The position numbers and the translations under genes were made by a program. From CANLBN01 sp034111645 (GTDB lineage: Bacteria > Pseudomonadota > Gammaproteobacteria > Pseudomonadales > Cellvibrionaceae): 64,000 bases of DNA. The stretch spans positions 74,649 through 138,648 of the forward strand of contig JAWUWW010000010.1 of NCBI GenBank assembly GCA_034111645.1. Direction: 5' to 3'. This document shows positions 9,095-19,029 of this stretch, in pieces; the stretch's first letter is position 1, and every line of letters starts with the position of its first letter. Under the pieces are notes generated by a model that was not told where the DNA came from, did no database searches, and saw only the letters and a list, made by a program, of their open reading frames with translations.

Positions 9095-10015
9095 TTGGCT
9101 GTTATTTTAGCAATTATCCCTGTCTTTTTGATTATCTTTAGTGGTCTTCTTTGTGCGCATTATCAATTTGTGACTGCAGATTTTTGGCGAGGTGCTGAAA
9201 AGATCACCTATTTCTTATTATTTCCTTCATTGTTGATCAGTAAAATTGCTGTTGCCGACCTTTCTGGCTTAGATGTTTTTAATGCGATAAAAGCGATTAT
9301 ATTACTCTATGTAATAGTAACGATATTATTAATTGTATTGCAAAAATTTGTTCAATTTCCTTCCTCTAAATTTACCTCTGTTTACCAAGGTGGCATGCGT
9401 TTTAATTCCTATATAGGTCTATCTCTTGTGATTGCATTGTTTGGTTCCGATGGCTTAGTGGTAGCAATTATGTTGATAGCACTGATGATTCCTGCGGTTA
9501 ATTTTTTATGTGTTTTAGTGCTAGAGCTCTATAACAAACAGGATGATAGTGGCGTTAAAATTTTTAAACGTATTAGTAAATCTACCATTAATAATCCATT
9601 GATTTTAAGCTGCATAGCTGGAGTGTTGATTAATGTTTTGTTCATACCTATACCGTCAGTGTTGTTAGAGACACTTGATATATTTTCTAAAGCAACACTT
9701 CCTTTAGGATTGTTAACCGTAGGCGCAGCACTTAATTTGCGCTCTATATCTGCATCAATAGCACCTTTATTAGTGGCCAGTGTGGCTAAGTTTTTAGTCC
9801 TGCCACTTTTTGCTGTGCTAGTTTGCAGCGTATTGAATATTGAACCTCTCACAAGAAATGTATTCCTATTAATAACGTTATTACCAACCGCATCGGCAGC
9901 ATATATTTTAGCGCGTCAGTTAGGTGGTGATTATGAATTAATGGCGACGATTATTACGCTACAGACATTGTTGGCCGGTATTATGATACCGATTATGTTA
10001 ATTATTTTATTGTGA
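9095..10015 (+). CDS. AEC-family transporter (auxin efflux carrier-like)
   Basis: A 306-residue integral membrane protein with about ten hydrophobic segments and the AEC-family arrangement: an N-terminal LLFPSLLISKIA segment, GGMRFNSYIGLSL near the middle, LPLGLLTVGAALNL and the C-terminal LPTASAAYILARQLGGD motif. Members move organic anions such as malate, malonate or lactate, but the substrate here is unknown. The frame has no ATG near the family N-terminus; the TTG at 9095 is the likely start. A second, divergent member of the family is at 43440-44378. Confidence 0.87.
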   Translation: MAVILAIIPVFLIIFSGLLCAHYQFVTADFWRGAEKITYFLLFPSLLISKIAVADLSGLDVFNAIKAIILLYVIVTILLIVLQKFVQFPSSKFTSVYQGGMRFNSYIGLSLVIALFGSDGLVVAIMLIALMIPAVNFLCVLVLELYNKQDDSGVKIFKRISKSTINNPLILSCIAGVLINVLFIPIPSVLLETLDIFSKATLPLGLLTVGAALNLRSISASIAPLLVASVAKFLVLPLFAVLVCSVLNIEPLTRNVFLLITLLPTASAAYILARQLGGDYELMATIITLQTLLAGIMIPIMLIILL

Positions 10016-10276
10016 CGTTAATATAATTTAGTGGTGAATACTTTACTAATTAATAGGTAATTTAAGCTACATACTGTAAGATTCCACTTATAAACGTTTC
10101 TTTCTTTTCACTACGAGACCTTTACACGATAGTTATTTTGCCCCGTAACGGCGTTAAAAATTTATGCAGTGGTCATCTATTCCTACAGACCTCTATTTGA
10201 CCTCAAGTTTTGCCTTACTACTATGAAAATCCTCTTCTCGTGTAACGATCTCTCTATTTAAAAATACAATTTTATT

Positions 10277-11701
10277 ATGAGTTTTGATTCTCTTGGTCTC
10301 TCTGAGCCATTATTAAAAGCAGTCCTAGAAAAGGGCTACGACAAACCTTCGCCTATCCAAGAGCAAGCTATTCCTGCCATTATCAGTGGTAAAGATGTGA
10401 TGGCCGCTGCTCAAACCGGCACGGGTAAAACAGCGGGCTTCACCTTGCCATTACTTAACCGTTTAGCAAAAGGCGAGCTTGCGCGTGCAAATCATGTACG
10501 TGCTTTAATTTTAACGCCGACGCGTGAACTCGCTGCACAAGTTGCCGCTAGTGTAGAGACCTATGGTAAATATTTGCCATTGCGTTCTACGGTTGTCTTT
10601 GGTGGTGTAAAAATAAACCCGCAAATGATGGCCTTAAGAAAAGGTGCTGATGTGTTGGTTGCAACGCCTGGGCGATTGCTTGATTTGTATAATCAAGGGG
10701 CTATTAAATTTTCTCAACTAGAAGTGCTTGTGCTTGATGAAGCCGATCGTATGTTGGATATGGGTTTTATTCATGATATTCGTAAAATCTTAAATGTATT
10801 GCCAGCTCGCCGACAAAATTTACTGTTTTCAGCGACCTTCTCAGAAGACATACGTAATCTTGCTAAAGGTTTAGTTAACAATCCTGTAGAGATTTCTGTT
10901 AGCCCCCGTAACACAACAGTTGCTAGTGTTAAGCAGTTGGTGCATCCCGTTGATAAAAAGCGAAAGTCCGAGCTGCTCTGTCATCTCATTCATAAGCATA
11001 AGTGGGAGCAGGCATTAGTTTTCTCGCGCACTAAACATGGCGCTAATAAGCTTGTTAAACAATTGCTTGCCGATGGTATAACTGCTATTGCGATACATGG
11101 AAATAAAAGCCAAGGCGCGCGCACAAAAGCTTTAGCAGAATTTAAAGCGGGTGGTGTACGCATACTGGTAGCGACAGATATTGCTGCAAGAGGTTTAGAT
11201 ATAGATCAATTGCCGCAGGTGGTTAACTTTGATTTACCTAATGTACCTGAAGATTACGTGCATCGTATTGGCCGTACAGGCCGAGCCGGTGCATCAGGCC
11301 AAGCCATCTCACTTGTTAGTGCAGATGAGTTTAAAGAGTTGAGTAGTATTGAGCGCTTAATTAAAAATCTATTGATACGCGAAACTATTGAAGAGTTTGA
11401 TCCCGATCATCAATTGCCAGAGTCACGCTTAGATCATCGTCCGATTAAGCCAAAACAACCTAAAAGTGCTGGATTTGGTCGAGCTAACAATCAAACGGAT
11501 AATAAAAATCAGTCAAATAGAAGACGTACTCGTGGTGACGATGATAAGGGCGGCAAGGGTAATAGCGAATCAAAGCATAAAAATAGTTATGCTAATTCTC
11601 GCAAGCCACAGACTAATACTTCAAGTTCTAGTAATGGTTCTAGTAAAGGTAGTAATAACGCTAAGCCCCAAAAGAGTGAGCATAGACCTGGTAATAGATA
11701 A
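10277..11701 (+). CDS. rhlE: DEAD-box ATP-dependent RNA helicase RhlE
   Basis: A 474-residue DEAD-box helicase. Q motif PSPIQEQAI, Walker A AAQTGTGKTAGF, PTRELAAQ, VLDEADRMLDMGF, SATFSEDI, ATDIAARGLDID and HRIGRTGRAG are all present. The N-terminus MSFDSLGLSEPLLKAV and the missing DbpA-type RNA domain point to RhlE. The C-terminal ~80 residues are low complexity (Ser/Asn/Lys/Arg), the usual disordered RNA-binding tail. RhlE helps ribosome assembly and RNA turnover, often in cold growth. A 261-base upstream gap could carry a long leader, but I see no clear element in it. Confidence 0.95.
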   Translation: MSFDSLGLSEPLLKAVLEKGYDKPSPIQEQAIPAIISGKDVMAAAQTGTGKTAGFTLPLLNRLAKGELARANHVRALILTPTRELAAQVAASVETYGKYLPLRSTVVFGGVKINPQMMALRKGADVLVATPGRLLDLYNQGAIKFSQLEVLVLDEADRMLDMGFIHDIRKILNVLPARRQNLLFSATFSEDIRNLAKGLVNNPVEISVSPRNTTVASVKQLVHPVDKKRKSELLCHLIHKHKWEQALVFSRTKHGANKLVKQLLADGITAIAIHGNKSQGARTKALAEFKAGGVRILVATDIAARGLDIDQLPQVVNFDLPNVPEDYVHRIGRTGRAGASGQAISLVSADEFKELSSIERLIKNLLIRETIEEFDPDHQLPESRLDHRPIKPKQPKSAGFGRANNQTDNKNQSNRRRTRGDDDKGGKGNSESKHKNSYANSRKPQTNTSSSSNGSSKGSNNAKPQKSEHRPGNR

Positions 11702-11730
11702 GTGCGATTATTTACAAGCTTAGGTGATTC

Positions 11731-12204
11731 TTGAAAAAAATAGCAATTTTTGTCGATGTACAAAATATTTATTATACGACAAGAGATACATACAACCGCC
11801 AATTTAATTATCGTCAATTCTGGCCGCGAATTGCTGCAGAGGGTGACATCATTATCGCCAATGCTTATGCTATTAATCGCGGTGATGACCAACAAATTAA
11901 ATTTCAAGATGCGCTCAAGCACCTAGGTTTTACGATCAAGTTAAAGCCATATATTCAGCGTAGTGACGGCTCCGCAAAAGGTGACTGGGATGTCGGCATT
12001 ACGATTGATGTCCTAGATGCAGCTCCGCAGGTTGATAAAGTGATACTGCTATCGGGTGATGGTGACTTTGGGTTGCTACTCGAAAAGATTAAACAAACAT
12101 ATACCCTAGAGACAGCCGTGTATGGTGTGCAAAAATTAACGGCCGCATCTTTGATTGAGGCGGCAGATCAATATTATCCTATTGATGAGTCCATGTTGCT
12201 GTGA
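11731..12204 (+). CDS. NYN-domain (LabA/DUF88-like) protein
   Basis: A 157-residue NYN-domain protein, PIN-like fold. The acidic metal-site residues are visible in AIFVDVQNIYY (N-terminal), GDWDVGITIDVLDAA (middle) and LLSGDGDFGLLLEKI (C-terminal), so a nuclease-type Mg site seems intact. Family members are probable ribonucleases. The start is a TTG 29 bases after the rhlE stop; no ATG occurs before the conserved first strand. Co-orientation and close spacing with rhlE suggest cotranscription and an RNA-related role, which is inference. Confidence 0.88.
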   Translation: MKKIAIFVDVQNIYYTTRDTYNRQFNYRQFWPRIAAEGDIIIANAYAINRGDDQQIKFQDALKHLGFTIKLKPYIQRSDGSAKGDWDVGITIDVLDAAPQVDKVILLSGDGDFGLLLEKIKQTYTLETAVYGVQKLTAASLIEAADQYYPIDESMLL

Positions 12205-12298
12205 TCTTTTGTTATAATTTGTGTTGTGATTTATTGCGTTGAAAGAGCTGATTTAATCTAGTGGCGCGTAAAAGTTACTATATGATTAGATAAAAGAG

Positions 12299-13021
12299 AT
12301 GCCAATGCCCGTTAATAAAGTAGCTAATAAGTCACTCAACAAGTCACCTAAGAAGCAATCTAGTCAAGCAGCCAATAAAACATCTAACATCACTTCAACA
12401 CTAGATACTCAAAAACTAAAACGCTTAGAAACTGATTTTTTAATGCGCTACCCTGGGGGCTTCAACGACCCAGACATGCTGGCTATTACTAAAAAACATA
12501 ACTTTAATAAAATGGTAGCATTTACTCAATCTGCATTTGATATGGTTGCCTGCTCAAATATACATGTCACCGCAGATAATATGGTTAAAGTAATTAGCCG
12601 TTCCTCATTAATCTCTATGTTTGAAAAACCTAAGTTTCGTGATTTTGTGAGAAATCTTAATGAGTATGATAAAGCTTTTTTAGTTGAAGCCCTTATCAAT
12701 ATGCTGCACGGTAAGCAACAGTTTGGTTTTGAGGCAATGGCGGATCTTTTGCGCACAGAAAAACTCGCAAAATGGAGTTTGATAAGCATTATTCCTGCGT
12801 ACTACGCACCCCAAAAGCAAGTGTTTGTAAAACCTACAACGGCAAAGAATATTTTAAAATATTTTGAAGTGGAGGAACCCATTTATAAGCCTGCACCTAC
12901 ATGGGATTTTTATAAAAAGTATCGCCAATTAGTAATTGAAGGTAAGGGTAAGGTTAATAAAAGTTTATCACCATCAAATGCTGCATTCACTGGCTTTTTG
13001 ATGATGACAGTCAATAAATAA
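12299..13021 (+). CDS. Conserved hypothetical protein
   Basis: A 240-residue protein I do not recognise. The first ~35 residues are a basic, Lys/Asn/Ser-rich low-complexity tail (NKVANKSLNKSPKKQ), followed by a mixed alpha-rich domain with segments such as LMRYPGGFNDPDMLAI, FRDFVRNLNEYDKAFL and MLHGKQQFGFEAMADLL. There is no signal peptide or membrane segment. Good codon structure, an ordinary composition and two in-frame ATG codons at the start (12299, 12305) support a real gene. Its stop is two bases from the stop of the convergent ABC-F gene. Confidence 0.7.
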   Translation: MPMPVNKVANKSLNKSPKKQSSQAANKTSNITSTLDTQKLKRLETDFLMRYPGGFNDPDMLAITKKHNFNKMVAFTQSAFDMVACSNIHVTADNMVKVISRSSLISMFEKPKFRDFVRNLNEYDKAFLVEALINMLHGKQQFGFEAMADLLRTEKLAKWSLISIIPAYYAPQKQVFVKPTTAKNILKYFEVEEPIYKPAPTWDFYKKYRQLVIEGKGKVNKSLSPSNAAFTGFLMMTVNK

Positions 13022-13023
13022 AC

Positions 13024-14973
13024 CTACTCAGTTTGAAGCCCCTCTATCTCTTCATGAGCACTCATCCATTTTTCTTCTAGCTCCTCAATAGAGGAGCTAA
13101 GTCGCCCTTGTTCTTGTAACAGCTCTTGTAATTGTTTTTTATTGTCGTTGTTATAAATTGACTCACCGCTGAGTTTACTTTGTATGGCCTCCAACTTTTT
13201 TTGTTGGTCTTCTATTTCTTTTTCTGTTTTTTTAATGAGGTTATTCAGCGGCTTAAGTTTTTCTCGCTTAGCGGCTTCTTGTTGGCGTAATAATTTCTTA
13301 TCAACTTTATCATTAATAACGTCGTCACTATTATTTTCATGCGATACTTTTGGTGCCTCGACTTTTGCTTGCTGGAGTGATTCTTTTAACCATCGCTGAT
13401 AGTCACTTAAGTCACCATCAAACAGACTTATAGAGTGATTAGCAACTAGATAAAATTCGTCCACTGTATTTTTTAATAAGTGTCTATCGTGAGATATGAC
13501 AACCAGTGCACCTTTGTATAGTTGAAGCGCTAAAGTGAGAGCGTGGCGCATGTCTAAATCTAAGTGGTTAGTGGGCTCATCCAAAATCAACAAGTTGGGT
13601 TTTTGCCAAACAATTAAGGCAAGTGCAAGTCGCGCTTTCTCGCCACCAGAGAAGGGTTTAATTGGCTCGACTGCTTTATCAGCATGAAAATTAAAGCTGC
13701 CTAAAAAATTACGAATAACTTGCTCGGTAACAGTAGGTGATAAGCGCTGAATATGCAGTAGGGCGCTAGCGTCTAGATCTAAAAATTCTAATTGATGCTG
13801 AGCGAAGTATCCAATTTTAAGATGCTCACTAACAACTCGTTCGCCTGTCAATAGATCAAGGTCACCGACTAAGGTTTTAACCAATGTTGATTTGCCGGCG
13901 CCGTTATAGCCTAGTAATCCAATTCGAGTGTCTGCACGCAGCGTAAGTTCGGCTTTTTTAATAATTGGTATTGTCAAAGTATCTTTATCTAAAGTTGCAT
14001 AACCGAGGTCAGCTGACTCTAAACTTAATAATGGATCTGAAGTTTTATCGGCTTCTTTAAAACGAAAACTAAAGGGTGAATCGACATGGGCGGGTGCTAG
14101 TTTTTCCATGCGCTCTAATTCTTTTAAGCGGCTTTGTGCTTGCTTTGCTTTAGTGGCCTTAGCTTTAAAACGATTGACGAACTGGGTGATTTCACCAATG
14201 CGTTGCTGTTGCTTTTCAAAATTCGATTGTTGCAGAGCTAAAGTCATCGCTCGTTGGGTCTCGAAGGATGAATAATTACCGGTATAAGTAGTAATCTTTT
14301 GATGTTCGATATGTAAAATTTGACCAGCAACGGCATCAATAAAATCTCTATCGTGAGAGATAAACAATAAGGTGCCTTTATAATTCTTTAACCATTGCTC
14401 TAACCATAATGTGGCATCAATATCTAAGTGATTGGTTGGCTCATCAAGTAACAGAAGATCTGAAGGACACATCAAAGCCTGCGCTAAGTTTAGACGGATT
14501 CGCCATCCTCCTGAAAAATCAGCAACTGATTTATCCATATCGGTTTGTTTAAAACCAAGGCCGTGAAGTAGTTGCTCGGCTCGATTCTTAGCGGTATAGC
14601 CATCTGCTATTTCAAAATCAGCATAGGCTTTTGTCAGCGCATTATGATTTTCAGTGGTGTGCGCATTATTAATCGCTTGCTCGATAGAGCGTAAATAATC
14701 GTCCCCATCTAAAACGTACTCGCGAGCAGATCGATGATTTTCTGCAACCTCCTGCGCCATATGCGATACGCGCCATTGTTTAGGTATAAAAATATTACCA
14801 GTATCTAAGCTGATACCACCAAGAAGCAATTTAAATAGACTCGATTTACCGCATCCATTGGCACCAATAATCGCAGCACGATGCGTCGGTTGGATGGTGG
14901 CAGAGGTATTATCGAGAAGGCGTTGAGGGCCACGTTGTAGGCTAATGTCTTGTAAGGTAATCATGCGCGGCAT
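13024..14973 (-). CDS. ABC-F family ATPase, YheS-like
   Basis: A 649-residue soluble ABC-F protein with two ATPase domains and no membrane part. Domain 1 has IIGANGCGKSSL, FSGGWRIRLNLAQAL and LLLLDEPTNHLD; domain 2 has LLGYNGAGKSTL, FSGGEKARLALALI and LLILDEPTNHLD. The linker between them (about residues 240-290) is a basic helical pair, and residues 540-649 form a charged C-terminal coiled coil, matching YheS (637 residues in E. coli). ABC-F proteins bind the ribosomal E-site and modulate translation. Two ATGs are possible (14973, 14964); an AGG just upstream fits the first. Confidence 0.9.
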   Translation of the reverse strand: MPRMITLQDISLQRGPQRLLDNTSATIQPTHRAAIIGANGCGKSSLFKLLLGGISLDTGNIFIPKQWRVSHMAQEVAENHRSAREYVLDGDDYLRSIEQAINNAHTTENHNALTKAYADFEIADGYTAKNRAEQLLHGLGFKQTDMDKSVADFSGGWRIRLNLAQALMCPSDLLLLDEPTNHLDIDATLWLEQWLKNYKGTLLFISHDRDFIDAVAGQILHIEHQKITTYTGNYSSFETQRAMTLALQQSNFEKQQQRIGEITQFVNRFKAKATKAKQAQSRLKELERMEKLAPAHVDSPFSFRFKEADKTSDPLLSLESADLGYATLDKDTLTIPIIKKAELTLRADTRIGLLGYNGAGKSTLVKTLVGDLDLLTGERVVSEHLKIGYFAQHQLEFLDLDASALLHIQRLSPTVTEQVIRNFLGSFNFHADKAVEPIKPFSGGEKARLALALIVWQKPNLLILDEPTNHLDLDMRHALTLALQLYKGALVVISHDRHLLKNTVDEFYLVANHSISLFDGDLSDYQRWLKESLQQAKVEAPKVSHENNSDDVINDKVDKKLLRQQEAAKREKLKPLNNLIKKTEKEIEDQQKKLEAIQSKLSGESIYNNDNKKQLQELLQEQGRLSSSIEELEEKWMSAHEEIEGLQTE

Positions 14974-15063
14974 TATAACCTGAGTTGGTATTAATAATGC
15001 TATTGATATTAACGTTAATACTGAGAGTGATAACAGCGGTTAGATAATTGAAATAACCTCTGT

Positions 15064-15825
15064 TTATTTTCGTAATTGATAGCCTGTTTTAAAAATTTGC
15101 CAGACAATCAATAATGCAAGACTTAAAAAGAACAATATCATCGCAATGCTAATGGCAACGTTTACATCTGAAACACCATAAAAACTCCAACGAAAACCAC
15201 TGATTAAATACACAACAGGATTAAACAGAGTAACTGTTTGCCAAAACGGTGGCAGCATGCTGATGGAATAAAAACTGCCACCTAAAAATACTAGAGGTGT
15301 AATGACTAGCGATGGAATCAGTTGTAACTTTTCAAAATTATCTGCCCAAATGCCAACAATAAAACCAAGAAGACTAAACGTAATACAAGTCATTAATAAG
15401 AAAAATAACATAGCAATAGGATGAGCTATTTGCAGCGGAACAAAAATCCCCGCTGTTGCTAAAATAATAATTCCAACAAGAAGAGATTTAGATGTGGATG
15501 CACCTACATAGCCCAATATAATTTCGCGGGCAGATACTGGCGCTGATAAAACTTCGTAGATAGTTCCAGAAAATTTAGGAAAGAAAATACCAAAAGAAGC
15601 ATTTGAAATGCTCTGAGTTAATAGCGACAACATCAACAGACCAGGTACAATAAATGAGCCATAAGGAATTCCATCTATCTCATCAATACGTGAGCCAATA
15701 GCTGATCCAAAGACAATAAAATATAAAGAGGTAGAAATAATAGGTGAGATAATGCTCTGCAGCAGTGTTCTCCAGGTGCGCGCCATTTCTGCTTTATATA
15801 TAGCTTTTATAGCGTAATAATTCAT
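15064..15825 (-). CDS. ABC-2 type exporter permease (YadH-like, second copy)
   Basis: A 253-residue membrane protein with about six hydrophobic segments and the same hallmarks as the permease at 5406-6179: FGSAIGSRIDEIDGIPYGSF, VPGLLMLSL and LVITPLVFLGGSFYSISMLP. Its start overlaps the stop of the ATPase gene by four bases, so the pair is translationally coupled. Substrate unknown. The two permeases of the window are clearly homologous but not recent duplicates, judged by eye. Confidence 0.9.
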   Translation of the reverse strand: MNYYAIKAIYKAEMARTWRTLLQSIISPIISTSLYFIVFGSAIGSRIDEIDGIPYGSFIVPGLLMLSLLTQSISNASFGIFFPKFSGTIYEVLSAPVSAREIILGYVGASTSKSLLVGIIILATAGIFVPLQIAHPIAMLFFLLMTCITFSLLGFIVGIWADNFEKLQLIPSLVITPLVFLGGSFYSISMLPPFWQTVTLFNPVVYLISGFRWSFYGVSDVNVAISIAMILFFLSLALLIVWQIFKTGYQLRK

Positions 15826-16862
15826 GATTTAACCTGCGGCGTATCTTTTTGAATATTTTGTTGAAGGGGTCTGCTTAATTCTTTTTCATTATCTTTAACA
15901 AGTTGTACGAATATTTCTTCAAGAGAGCTTTGCTTGGTATCTATATCATTAAAGCCAATGTTATTATTGTTAAGATCATCTATTAAAGTCGCGATGCTTG
16001 AATGCTCGTTGCTTTGAATAGCGTTGCTTTTTTGGAGAAGATCGCTTTTTTGAATAGTATCGCTAGAGTTATTAAACGTATAGCTCAAGTATTGCCCGTC
16101 ACTAGATAAGTCTAATTGATAATGTTTAAGTGCCACAGGAATAGATTTGAGGCTTTTTTCTAATTGCAGAGTGATACATTTTTTGCCTAATTTTTTTATC
16201 AGTGTGGCTTTTTCTTCGATTAAAATAATCTCACCGTTATTAATGACGCCAATTCTATCGGCAATTTCTTCAGCTTCTTCTATATAATGAGTTGTTAAAA
16301 TAATAGTTACGCCTGATGCTCTGAGTTTGTTGATGACCTCCCACATATCTTTTCTGAGCTCAACATCAACACCTGCAGTTGGCTCGTCGAGAAATAATAT
16401 CTCTGGTTCATGAGACAAAGCCTTGGCAATGAGGACACGTCGCTTCATGCCCCCTGAAAGCGTCATCATCATATTATCTTTTTTATCCCAAAGAGAAAGA
16501 TCTCTTAATATTTTCTCAATGATTGCTGGATTGGGTTTTTTACCAAAAAGGCCACGACTAAAACTGACTGTATTCCATACCGTAGAGAAAGCATCTGAAG
16601 TTAGCTCTTGCGGCACTAAGCCAATTTTTTCGCGTGTTTCACGATATTGTTTTTGAGTATCAAAGCCATCCACAAGAACAGTCCCCGAGGATGAATTTAC
16701 AATGCCGCAAATAATAGAAATTAACGTCGTTTTACCCGCGCCATTAGGCCCGAGTAAAGCAATTATTTCACCACGATTAATATCAAGATTAATATCTTTT
16801 AGTGCTATAAAGCCAGAAGCATAGATTTTATTAATATTTTTAATAGTAATAATTGGTAACAT
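15822..16862 (-). CDS. ABC-2 type exporter ATP-binding protein (YadG-like, second copy)
   Basis: A 346-residue ABC ATPase with Walker A LLGPNGAGKTTL, signature LSGGMKRRVLIA and Walker B EILFLDEPTAGVD. It is about 40 residues longer than its paralogue because the accessory C-terminal region carries a Ser/Gln/Asn-rich stretch with repeated QKSD/QKSN words (about residues 260-295), followed by the usual SSLEEIFVQLV end. It encodes the motor of an exporter with the downstream, overlapping permease gene. Substrate cannot be inferred. Confidence 0.9.
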   Translation of the reverse strand: MLPIITIKNINKIYASGFIALKDINLDINRGEIIALLGPNGAGKTTLISIICGIVNSSSGTVLVDGFDTQKQYRETREKIGLVPQELTSDAFSTVWNTVSFSRGLFGKKPNPAIIEKILRDLSLWDKKDNMMMTLSGGMKRRVLIAKALSHEPEILFLDEPTAGVDVELRKDMWEVINKLRASGVTIILTTHYIEEAEEIADRIGVINNGEIILIEEKATLIKKLGKKCITLQLEKSLKSIPVALKHYQLDLSSDGQYLSYTFNNSSDTIQKSDLLQKSNAIQSNEHSSIATLIDDLNNNNIGFNDIDTKQSSLEEIFVQLVKDNEKELSRPLQQNIQKDTPQVKS

Positions 16863-17025
16863 TATTTGACCTAGAATTATTGATAGCTAACGCAATAATT
16901 TTGTACGATGTGTGTTTATATTGTTGTTTTATGTTAACGTTTTTTACACTAACAATCCACCGACACATTTACGCTTATAAAAATGAGGATAGTGACTTTA
17001 TTTTTGTTGCAGCTCGATAAAGATT

Positions 17026-18414
17026 CTATCCTCTTATTAGCCTTACTCTAAATGATCTACCTTTTAGTTTTCCCTGCTCAATTTTATGGAGTGCATCTGC
17101 TGCATTACTGCGACTAATAGCAACATACGCACAGTTATCAAAGATATTTATTTTGCCAACATATTTACTATCGATACCATCTTTACCTGTTAACGCTCCA
17201 AGTATATCGCCAGGGCGAATTTTTTGTTTTTTACCGCCATCAATTTGGAGCGTTGCCATCGGTGGTTTATAACTAGGTTCATTTAAGTTAGCCGTTGGCG
17301 GAAGTGATTTTATGGTGAGAGCTTGGCCCATATATTCTTCTAACAGTTTTAATTTATAACTGTCTTTTTCACTAACTAAAGTAAATGCTATGCCTTGGCT
17401 GCCTGCACGTCCGGTGCGGCCAATACGATGTGTATGAACCTCAAGTTCACGTGCGATTTGATAGTTAATAACAGTGCCTAAATCATCGATATCTAGACCT
17501 CTGGCTGCCACATCGGTTGCGACTAAAATAGAGACGCTTTTATTCGAAAAGCGCACTAATATTTGCTCGCGTTGTTTTTGCTCTAGGTCACCATTTAAGG
17601 CGACAGCACTAAAGCCAATATTCACAAGCGCAGTGGCTATCTCTTGGGTCTCTATTTTGGTATTGCAAAAAATAACCGCAGAATCTGGTCGATGTTTAAG
17701 TAATATTGTTTGCAGAGCGCTAATGCGAGAAGTGCCGTTGTCGAGCTTGTAGACTATTTGCTCAATACTGGTGTTGTCGTGAGTAGATTCAACTTTAACG
17801 GTGACCGGCTGAGTCATAATTTGCTGGGCAATGGCACTTATTTCAGCGGGAAATGTGGCGCTAAATAGCAATGTTTGATGCTTTGCCGGGACGTGCTGCA
17901 AAATAGCATCTATCGCTGGCTTAAAGCCCATATCCAACATGCGGTCAGCCTCATCAAAGACCAAAGAGCTAAGACTATCTAAATTAAGATTATTTTTGCG
18001 TAAATGCTCTTCTATGCGACCAGGCGTCCCTACGACAATATGCGCGCCATGCTCTAAAGAACCAATTTGTGGGCCAAAGGGCATGCCACCGCATAAAGTC
18101 AGTACTTTAATATTGTGAATACCTCGGGCCAATTTACGTATCTCTTTAGCTACTTGATCGGCCAGTTCTCGGGTCGGACAAAGTATTAACGCCTGGACAC
18201 GATATTTTTTGACATCTAGATGATGTAATACACTTAAGCCAAAGGCTGCGGTTTTGCCAGAACCTGTTTTTGCCTGTGCAATAACATCTTTTCTATCGAG
18301 CAATAAGGGCAGGCTTTGTCGCTGAATAGGTGTCATCTCGTTATAACCAAGCGAAGCAAGATTGCTAATGAGATCTGGGTGTAACCGCAGCGATGAAAAA
18401 TCGTTAGTGCTCAA
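17026..18414 (-). CDS. dbpA: ATP-dependent RNA helicase DbpA
   Basis: A 462-residue DEAD-box helicase. Motifs include MTPIQRQSLP, AQAKTGSGKTAAF, PTRELADQ, VFDEADRMLDMGF, SATFPAEI, ATDVAARGLDID and HRIGRTGRAG. The C-terminal ~75 residues (KQKIRPGDILGALTGKDGI through VGKINIFDNCAYVAI) form the DbpA RNA-recognition domain that binds hairpin 92 of 23S rRNA, so the protein acts in 50S subunit maturation. The start is TTG at 18414 with AGGA six bases upstream; no ATG fits the conserved N-terminus. Confidence 0.95.
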   Translation of the reverse strand: MSTNDFSSLRLHPDLISNLASLGYNEMTPIQRQSLPLLLDRKDVIAQAKTGSGKTAAFGLSVLHHLDVKKYRVQALILCPTRELADQVAKEIRKLARGIHNIKVLTLCGGMPFGPQIGSLEHGAHIVVGTPGRIEEHLRKNNLNLDSLSSLVFDEADRMLDMGFKPAIDAILQHVPAKHQTLLFSATFPAEISAIAQQIMTQPVTVKVESTHDNTSIEQIVYKLDNGTSRISALQTILLKHRPDSAVIFCNTKIETQEIATALVNIGFSAVALNGDLEQKQREQILVRFSNKSVSILVATDVAARGLDIDDLGTVINYQIARELEVHTHRIGRTGRAGSQGIAFTLVSEKDSYKLKLLEEYMGQALTIKSLPPTANLNEPSYKPPMATLQIDGGKKQKIRPGDILGALTGKDGIDSKYVGKINIFDNCAYVAISRSNAADALHKIEQGKLKGRSFRVRLIRG

Positions 18415-19029
18415 GTGGGAATCCTAAATAGGGTGCCAATTTTGTTGATCACAACATTAATAATCAATGTTAATTATTAATAATCGGCCTGATGAATAAA
18501 ATCTGAATATTGTAACATTTAGCCGGTGATAAGATTGAAAATATTATCGCGCTACCCAAGACGATCGTTATCTTTACAAATAATGTCATCGATTTCTCAG
18601 TTATACATTAACCAAGAATTAAATAAATTTTAAATAAATACCAAGTATATAAGCGATGTGTGAGCGTAATACTTTAGAACAGGTAAGATTTATTCATGTA
18701 AACTTTAAAGTTTATTAATTGGCCCTGTGATGGCTAGTGCCCCTCTGATTTTGTATAGGTTAATTTTATCGATAACTCATTGAGCAAATAGTCTAGCTAT
18801 CGGTTTTTTAAAGAGGGTGCAATAGTCGTGTATAAAAGTAAGTTATACTGATCGGTATAGATACCTTAAGATATGACTTTAAAAGGTGCTCCAGTTAAAA
18901 ATATTCATTGATCAAATGTATAGGTCTATATTGGACTGATTTGGCGAATGTTACTGAAGATTTTAGATATAAATCAATGTGCAGAAAATGGAAAACGAAA
19001 AACAAAGATGTTAATCGATGAGGTGATAT
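18415..19029. other. Divergent intergenic region, dbpA / ETF-QO
   Basis: A 615-base non-coding gap between divergent genes. It should hold both promoters. The only structure I can point to is a near-palindrome at 18844-18859 (separate entry). No hairpin terminator, tRNA or conserved RNA was recognised. Confidence 0.4.
18844..18859. promoter_or_regulatory. Near-perfect 16-bp palindrome, candidate operator of ETF-QO
   Basis: TATACTGATCGGTATA agrees with its own reverse complement at 14 of 16 positions, with perfect TATAC/GTATA arms. It lies about 170 bases upstream of the ETF-QO start. A TetR- or similar dimeric repressor site is possible; no regulator gene is adjacent. Confidence 0.35.

Noticed and set aside
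4479..16862. Composite mobile element bounded by the two YadGH-like pairs
   Set aside because: The pairs are diverged paralogues in opposite orientation; no transposase, inverted ends or target duplications are seen, and the genes between are housekeeping.
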